A stretch of DNA of 6,294 nucleotides from an uncultured Chloroflexaceae bacterium. GTDB lineage: Bacteria; Chloroflexota; Chloroflexia; Chloroflexales; Chloroflexaceae. The position numbers were made by a program, and so were the translations under genes. The notes under the pieces are model-generated. The model did not search any database. It was not told the origin of the DNA and saw nothing but the letters and a program-made list of their open reading frames with translations. The DNA is taken from assembly GCA_937141995.1 (NCBI GenBank), contig CAKZQX010000146.1:1-6294 (forward strand), read 5' to 3'. This document shows positions 1 through 3,521 of this stretch, one piece after another (position 1 is the stretch's first letter; each line of letters begins with the position of its first letter).

Positions 1-779
1 AGGTGTTTGACCGCGTGCTGAGTACGACCTCGCCGGGGCTGCTGCTGAAGCTGGGAGGCTATGGCTTGCTGCGGATTATGCTGCCCACGCTGCCCGAGGC
101 GGCGCGGCAGTATGGCTGGATCTTGCTGGCGCTGGCGCTGGTTTCGCTGGTCTATGGCGCGCTGGCGGCGCTGGGGCAGGACGATCTGAAGCGGTTGGTC
201 GCTTTTACCTCGATCAACCATATGGGCTACGTGATGCTGGGCAGCGCAGTCTGGGCCCTCTCCGACAATCCGGCGGTGCGGCAACTGGCCCTGAATGGCG
301 CGCTCTTCCAGATGGTCAGCCATGGCCTGCTGACCGGCGGGATGTTCTTCCTGGTCGGGATGTTGCAACACCGGGCGGGTACCCGGTCAATGGAGCGTTT
401 CGGCGGGTTGCTGGGGCGGGTGCCGCTCTACAGCGGGTTGCTGGGGCTGCTGGCCTTTGGTTCGCTGGGGCTGCCGGGCATGTCCGGCTTTATTGCCGAG
501 TTTCAGGTGCTGGGCGCGACGCTGGGGGTGAGTGTCTGGGCTGCCGCGATTGCCCTGCTGGGCCTGATTGTCACCACCGGATTGTATATTCGCATGCTGA
601 TCCTGGTAGTGATGGGTGCGCCGCCGGAGAATATGCCCCCGGTGGCACCGCTGACCACGCGGGAACTGGTGACGGTGGTGCCGCTAGCGGTATTGACGCT
701 GCTGATTGGCATCCTGCCGGGACTGGTTATTCAGATGATTGATAGCACCACGCAGGCGCTGGCGCGGATCGGGGGGTAG
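1..779 (+). CDS. nuoM: NADH-quinone oxidoreductase subunit M, 3' part (5' end outside window)
   Basis: This is the C-terminal part of an antiporter-like membrane subunit of respiratory complex I, which couples quinone reduction to proton pumping. The frame is open from the first base. The GTG at position 3 is probably internal, because family members run to about 500 residues and only 259 codons including the stop are present. Numbering from the GTG codon, I see the TM7 motif LLLKLGGYGLLR with its conserved lysine at 16, the DDLKRLVAFTSINHMGYV segment with Lys63, the QMVSHGL segment with His107, and the TM12 motif GFIAEF with the conserved acidic residue Glu166. These charged residues form the family's proton path, and all that can be checked here are present. 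The rest is hydrophobic helices. The stop lies two bases before nuoN, so the two genes are surely co-transcribed. NuoM is favoured over NuoL by the GFIAEF-type TM12 glutamate and by its place directly before nuoN. Confidence 0.93.
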   Translation, partial: VFDRVLSTTSPGLLLKLGGYGLLRIMLPTLPEAARQYGWILLALALVSLVYGALAALGQDDLKRLVAFTSINHMGYVMLGSAVWALSDNPAVRQLALNGALFQMVSHGLLTGGMFFLVGMLQHRAGTRSMERFGGLLGRVPLYSGLLGLLAFGSLGLPGMSGFIAEFQVLGATLGVSVWAAAIALLGLIVTTGLYIRMLILVVMGAPPENMPPVAPLTTRELVTVVPLAVLTLLIGILPGLVIQMIDSTTQALARIGG

Positions 780-781
780 CC

Positions 782-2215
782 ATGGAGTGCCTCGATCTCT
801 ATGCGATCGTACCGGAAATGGTGCTGGCGGGACTGGCGATCATCCTGGTGCCCATCGCCGGGTTTGTGCGTGGGCGCTGGCTGCATCTGCCGGCATACCT
901 GGCGGTGTCCGGCCTGATTGCCGCACTGATCATGACGGCGCGCATGCTGCCCTGGCAGCCGACGGCGGTGTTCTGTGACACCTACGCCGTGGATGGGTTT
1001 GCCAATGTCTTCAAGCTGCTGATCCAACTGGGCGCATTAATTTCCCTGCTGTTGATCGCGGGCTATTTTCGGCATCGACCGGAGGTGGCGCATGCGCCCG
1101 TGGCCGTGATCTTCACCACGCTGGGAGGCGTGGGTCTGGCCTCAAGCCTGGATCTGGGGCTGATCGTGCTCTTCCTGCAGATGCTCAGTCTGGCGTCATA
1201 TCTGCTGGTGGCCCTGGTGCGTAGCGATCAGGCGGGGAATGAGGCGACGATCAAATATTTCATCTATGCGGCGGTGGCGCTGGCGATTATGGCCTATGGG
1301 CTGACTTTCTTCTATGGCATGACGGGCAGCCTGGAGTTGCGCGCCATTGGGCAGGCGCTAACGACGGCTGACCCGGTCTGGGTGGCACTGGCGGCCGGGC
1401 TGATCCTGGTGGGCTATGCATTTGAGGCGACGCTGGTGCCGTTTCACTTCTGGGCCCCGGATGTCTACGCGGGCGCAACCGCGCCGATCACCGGGTTTCT
1501 CTCGGTGGTGCCCAAGATCGCCGGGTTTGCCGGACTGGCCCGCTTTATCCTGTCAACACTGCCGGAGGGAATGATGGCCTGGCCGCTGCTGGTAGCGCTG
1601 CTGGCCGTGGCAACTATGACGCTGGGCAATCTGGTTGCGCTACGCCAGACCCACCTGAAGCGACTGCTGGCCTATTCGAGCATTGCGCAGGCCGGCTATG
1701 TGCTGATTGCCGTGGCGGTGGCCGGGCAGGTTGAAGGGGCGCTCAATGCCGTCGGCTACTATCTGGCGGCTTACCTCTTTATGAACCTGGGCGCGTTTGC
1801 AGTGGTGGCCCAACTGGAGCGGGCGACCGGGAGTGATGCCATTGCCGCGCTACGCGGAATGGGGTGGCGCATGCCGGGCGCGGCGGCGGCGCTGACGCTC
1901 TCGCTGCTCTCGCTGGCGGGGATACCGCCGCTGGCCGGGTTTGCCGGGAAGATCTTCCTGCTGGCGGCGGTCCTGGAGGGCGGGATGCTCTGGCTGGCAG
2001 TGATTGCGGCGATCAATATGGCGCTGGCGCTCTACTACTATGTGGCAGTGATTGCCGAGATGTACCTGGCGCAGCCGACGCACCGGGTGACACTGGCCCG
2101 GGGCAGCGGCTACACGCTGGCGGTCGGGCTGAGTCTGCTGGGGACGTTTGCGCTGGGTATCTTGCCCGCGTTCGGCCTGGAGATCACGCAGCGGGTAGCG
2201 CAGTTGTTGCAGTGA
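782..2215 (+). CDS. nuoN: NADH-quinone oxidoreductase subunit N, complete, with changed TM5/TM7 charged residues
   Basis: This is the 477-residue antiporter-like subunit N (ND2 type) of complex I, close to the usual family length and consisting almost entirely of membrane helices. The ATG lies two bases after the nuoM stop, with a G-rich stretch (about 769-776) as a likely ribosome binding site. The N-terminus (LDLYAIVPEMVLAG) is typical of the family. Diagnostic segments are NEATIKYF (about residue 150), LVPFHFWAPDVYAGATAP (about 218-235), LSVVPKIAGF with Lys245, THLKRLLAYSSIAQAGYV, and the TM12 segment IPPLAGFAGK with Lys390. The latter two lysines match the conserved TM8 and TM12 lysines. 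Two key residues differ. The TM5 position that is Glu133 in E. coli NuoN is Gln133 (FLQMLSLASY). The TM7 position that is Lys217 in E. coli is Glu215 (GYAFEATLVPFH). There is no frameshift or truncation. It is the last gene of the operon here, and a repeat array follows its stop within a few bases. Confidence 0.97.
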   Translation: MECLDLYAIVPEMVLAGLAIILVPIAGFVRGRWLHLPAYLAVSGLIAALIMTARMLPWQPTAVFCDTYAVDGFANVFKLLIQLGALISLLLIAGYFRHRPEVAHAPVAVIFTTLGGVGLASSLDLGLIVLFLQMLSLASYLLVALVRSDQAGNEATIKYFIYAAVALAIMAYGLTFFYGMTGSLELRAIGQALTTADPVWVALAAGLILVGYAFEATLVPFHFWAPDVYAGATAPITGFLSVVPKIAGFAGLARFILSTLPEGMMAWPLLVALLAVATMTLGNLVALRQTHLKRLLAYSSIAQAGYVLIAVAVAGQVEGALNAVGYYLAAYLFMNLGAFAVVAQLERATGSDAIAALRGMGWRMPGAAAALTLSLLSLAGIPPLAGFAGKIFLLAAVLEGGMLWLAVIAAINMALALYYYVAVIAEMYLAQPTHRVTLARGSGYTLAVGLSLLGTFALGILPAFGLEITQRVAQLLQ

Positions 2216-2220
2216 TGCTA

Positions 2221-2345
2221 AAGAACCAAGAACTTAAGAACCAAGAACTTAAGAACTCAAGAACACAAGAACTTAAGAACTCAAGAACTAAGAACTAAGA
2301 ACTAAGAACTAAGAACTAAGAACTAAGAACTAAGAACTAAGAAAT
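2221..2345 (+). repeat. AAGAACT tandem heptamer array after nuoN
   Basis: Sixteen consecutive units begin with AAGAAC. The first eight (2221-2282) are 7 or 8 bases long and end variously in C, TT, TC or AC. The last eight (2283-2338) are perfect 7-base copies of AAGAACT, followed by a decayed unit AAGAAAT. The array starts five bases after the nuoN stop codon. The perfect half at the 3' side and variable half at the 5' side look like a slippage-prone simple repeat that has expanded more recently at one end. It is AT-rich, unlike the GC-rich genes around it. It encodes nothing convincing; the frame reading through it is an accident of the repeat. Confidence 0.95.
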
Positions 2346-2432
2346 TATCCGTTTAATCATTGGAATATGTTAGTCATTCTCGGGTTCTCAGTTCTCAGTT
2401 CTCAGTTCTTTGTTCTTTCTATCTCAGTTCTT
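2283..2432 (-). terminator. Long repeat-built stem-loop between convergent genes, possible transcription end
   Basis: The two opposing arrays can form a long stem with a loop of about 45 bases, placed between the converging nuoN and lipoprotein genes. In the minus-strand transcript each GUUCUUA unit pairs fully with UGAGAAC, with one G-U wobble per seven bases. In the plus-strand transcript the same site is an A-C mismatch in every unit. The hairpin is therefore better suited to RNA from the lipoprotein gene. I see no clear run of U after it, so a classic intrinsic terminator is not shown. A role in mRNA 3' end protection or as an insulating cruciform is equally possible. Confidence 0.4.
2384..2432 (+). 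repeat. Opposing GTTCTCA array, inverted partner of the AAGAACT array
   Basis: Three perfect GTTCTCA units (2384-2404) are followed by looser copies of GTTCTT and by CAGTTCTT at 2425-2432. These are the reverse complement of the upstream heptamer family with one base changed per unit (TGAGAAC against TAAGAAC). The two arrays are separated by about 45 bases. The last copies overlap the 3' end of the lipoprotein gene on the minus strand. Confidence 0.9.
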
Positions 2433-2786
2433 CCGAACGAAGTAGTCGGCGGATGGGCAGACCGAGACGCTATCGGCGGTGCGGACCTCGGCGCTAAACT
2501 CGACGGTGTCACCCACGGTGATCCCAGTATCAATATCGCCCTGACATGGAACCGGCGTCATCCCCGCGGACCAGATGACGTTATACTCGCCCTGGCCCGT
2601 ATCGACAACATAGGCGCAAATTCCATCAAACGCACAATCGTCAACCGTATCGACCACTGTCCCCTGCATCTGCACCGCTTCGCCGACGGTCAATTCCACC
2701 GGTTCGGCATTCCCCGCCGGTCCACAGGCTCCCAGGAGCAGTGCCAGGAAGCTGATCATAAACATGCGTGTGAAGATACTATTCAC
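2424..2786 (-). CDS. Small secreted lipoprotein with four cysteines, function unknown
   Basis: The predicted protein has 120 residues. The start is a GTG at 2786, chosen because AAAGGA (2799-2794) lies seven bases upstream; the Met codon at 2765 is an alternative, and a longer upstream frame has no support. Residues 1-20 form a lipoprotein signal peptide: Arg7, a hydrophobic stretch at 8-18, and the lipobox LGAC with Cys21 as the lipidation site. The mature part of about 100 residues is acidic and looks beta-rich. It has two VGxxV-type turns (VGEAV at 34-38, VGDTV at 91-95) and four cysteines (51, 57, 81, 110) that could make two disulfides. An OB-like fold is possible but not shown. It probably sits on the outer face of the cytoplasmic membrane. 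The gene stands alone and converges on nuoN. Its last codons and stop lie inside a GTTCTT repeat copy. A weak -10-like TATATC (2822-2817) lies upstream without a clear -35. I do not recognise the family. Confidence 0.82.
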   Translation of the reverse strand: MNSIFTRMFMISFLALLLGACGPAGNAEPVELTVGEAVQMQGTVVDTVDDCAFDGICAYVVDTGQGEYNVIWSAGMTPVPCQGDIDTGITVGDTVEFSAEVRTADSVSVCPSADYFVRKN

Positions 2787-2793
2787 TCGAATA

Positions 2794-2799
2794 TCCTTT
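2794..2799 (-). promoter_or_regulatory. Ribosome binding site AAAGGA fixing the GTG start of the lipoprotein gene
   Basis: On the minus strand, AAAGGA is followed by seven bases and then GTG (2786-2784). From this GTG the signal peptide has a natural length and a positively charged start. The in-frame ATG seven codons later has no comparable site at the right distance. Confidence 0.7.
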
Positions 2800-2860
2800 C
2801 TGAAATCTATCTGTGCGATATAGCCGTCCTGACGTCGTTGTGCATGTAACGTAGTGTCGT

Positions 2861-3078
2861 CTGATGAACGTGGCATGTTTCATCCGGACATCGCTGTGCT
2901 GGAGTCCCGGCTTCAGCCGGATCAGACGTTCCCGGCAGTAGGCCACTGTCCCGGCAGGCATCCCACCGGCTCAAGCCGGGACTCCCGGGTATGCATATCC
3001 GGGCTATTTGTTCAACGTTCATCAGGCGGATCAGGCGTTCCCTTCCGGATGCCGCAGCCCCGGCAGGCATCCCACCGG
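2861..3078 (+). repeat. 218-bp tandem repeat, complete copy 1
   Basis: This GC-rich unit starts CTGATGAACGTGGCATG. Its first 155 bases (2861-3015) recur at 3079-3233 with no difference seen, directly abutting, so the arrangement is a tandem duplication. Within the unit a 20-bp sequence at 2901-2920 is repeated inverted at 2966-2985 with one mismatch. Each arm itself contains a six-bp palindrome (CCGGCTTCAGCCGG and CCGGCTCAAGCCGG). CTGATGAACG at 2861-2870 is also mirrored by CGTTCATCAG at 3016-3025. The reading frames through the unit are overlapping on both strands and start inside the repeat, so I do not call them genes. The pattern is that of a non-coding REP/MITE-like element. Confidence 0.93.
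2901..2985. repeat. REP-like inverted repeat, copy 1 (arms 2901-2920 and 2966-2985)
   Basis: Two 20-base arms are complementary at 19 of 20 positions and separated by 45 bases. Each arm also folds on itself (six-bp stem, two-base loop). The same pair occurs at 3119-3203 in the second copy. RNA or single-stranded DNA from here could switch between one long hairpin and two small ones. Confidence 0.85.
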
Positions 3079-3080
3079 CT
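3025..3080 (+). repeat. Degenerate middle copy of the GGATCAG...CCCACCGG segment (109-bp sub-period)
   Basis: This segment lies exactly 109 bases after 2916-2971 and 109 before 3134-3189, both of which carry the same motif. An ungapped comparison of 54 bases gives 44 matches with the first copy; the last 20 bases are identical. The 218-bp repeat is therefore itself an older, diverged doubling of a 109-bp module in its 3' half; the 5' halves do not align. Confidence 0.8.
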
Positions 3081-3233
3081 GATGAACGTGGCATGTTTCA
3101 TCCGGACATCGCTGTGCTGGAGTCCCGGCTTCAGCCGGATCAGACGTTCCCGGCAGTAGGCCACTGTCCCGGCAGGCATCCCACCGGCTCAAGCCGGGAC
3201 TCCCGGGTATGCATATCCGGGCTATTTGTTCAA
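3079..3233 (+). repeat. 218-bp tandem repeat, partial copy 2 (155 bp, identical)
   Basis: This matches 2861-3015 base for base by eye and then diverges (TTGTTCAAACGTCAG against TTGTTCAACGTTCATCAG). The perfect identity suggests a recent duplication or continuing homogenisation. It carries the same inverted pair at 3119-3138 and 3184-3203. Confidence 0.93.
3119..3203. repeat. REP-like inverted repeat, copy 2 (arms 3119-3138 and 3184-3203)
   Basis: This is an identical duplicate of the first inverted repeat, 218 bases downstream. The two copies could also pair with each other (left arm of one with right arm of the other), enclosing about 260 bases. Confidence 0.85.
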
Positions 3234-3377
3234 ACGTCAGCATGCTGTTACAACCAGTGTAGGATTGCTATACATGGGCGCTTCGGCTGTCCCGGCAGTG
3301 CCGGGGAGCAATCGGGCACTATGGGGGAGACGTGCGAAGCGAGGAGAAAGTTCCCGACAGGGTGGGGACGCGCCACC

Positions 3378-3406
3378 TTGCTGATCTGTACTATTTCCGC
3401 TATGAT
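3378..3406 (+). promoter_or_regulatory. Candidate sigma-70-type promoter for the SNF2 gene
   Basis: TTGCTG (3378-3383) and TATGAT (3401-3406) are separated by 17 bases. The -10 matches the consensus at five of six positions and the -35 at three of six. Transcription would start near 3413, giving a leader of about 110 bases. Prediction by eye only. Confidence 0.4.
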
Positions 3407-3456
3407 CTATCGGTAATCTCGGAAATGATCGCCTGATGGTTTTACCTGCCTGCCGT

Positions 3457-3508
3457 TATTGGGACTGTAGCGGTGGGGCGGGCGTTGCGCGCTACCAGTC
3501 CAGCAATA
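3457..3508 (+). promoter_or_regulatory. Leader hairpin just upstream of the SNF2 start codon
   Basis: Three stem segments pair in order: TATTG (3457-3461) with CAATA (3504-3508), GGACTG (3462-3467) with CAGTCC (3496-3501), and TAGCG (3468-3472) with CGCTA (3490-3494). This makes 16 pairs with two small 3'-side bulges and a 17-base loop. The hairpin ends three bases before the weak ribosome binding site GGGAA (3511-3515), so it could influence translation. No U-run follows, so it is not a typical terminator. Confidence 0.5.
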
Positions 3509-3521
3509 GCGGGAAATGTCC

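Larger units (their letters stand above)
3234..3521 (+). other. Intergenic leader before the SNF2 gene, no coding sequence seen
   Basis: No convincing gene is present here. It holds a compact hairpin CCCGGCA-G-TGCCGGG (3291-3305) that shares the word CTGTCCCGGCAG with the repeats upstream, a small GGTGG...CCACC stem (3361-3377), a candidate promoter, and a long hairpin at the 3' end. A weaker promoter-like pair, GTTACA (3247-3252) and TATACA (3269-3274) with 16 bases between, is also present. The frame running through 2991-3416 starts inside the repeat and lacks any protein-like character. Confidence 0.6.

Noticed and set aside
1864..2298. Plus frame of 144 codons ending in ELKNQELKN-type repeats
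   Set aside because: It lies out of frame inside nuoN and its repetitive tail is a translation of the AAGAACT array.
2429..2440. GTTC-TTCC-GAAC palindrome, considered as an SOS-type operator
   Set aside because: The orientation is opposite to the GAAC-N4-GTTC box, it lies at the 3' end of a gene, and it arises partly from the repeat array.
2367..2849. Plus-strand frame of 160 codons over the lipoprotein gene
   Set aside because: It reads through the GTTCTCA array and antisense to a gene with a signal peptide, lipobox and ribosome binding site. Its composition is not protein-like.
2916..3189. Three similar segments at 109-base spacing, considered as a CRISPR array
   Set aside because: The repeats are about 54 bp with one copy only 81 percent identical, the intervening sequence is itself largely duplicated, and no cas gene is visible.
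2854..3416. Several overlapping frames on both strands in the 218-bp repeat
   Set aside because: They share identical peptides only because the DNA is duplicated, start inside repeat units, lack ribosome binding sites and occur in several frames at once.
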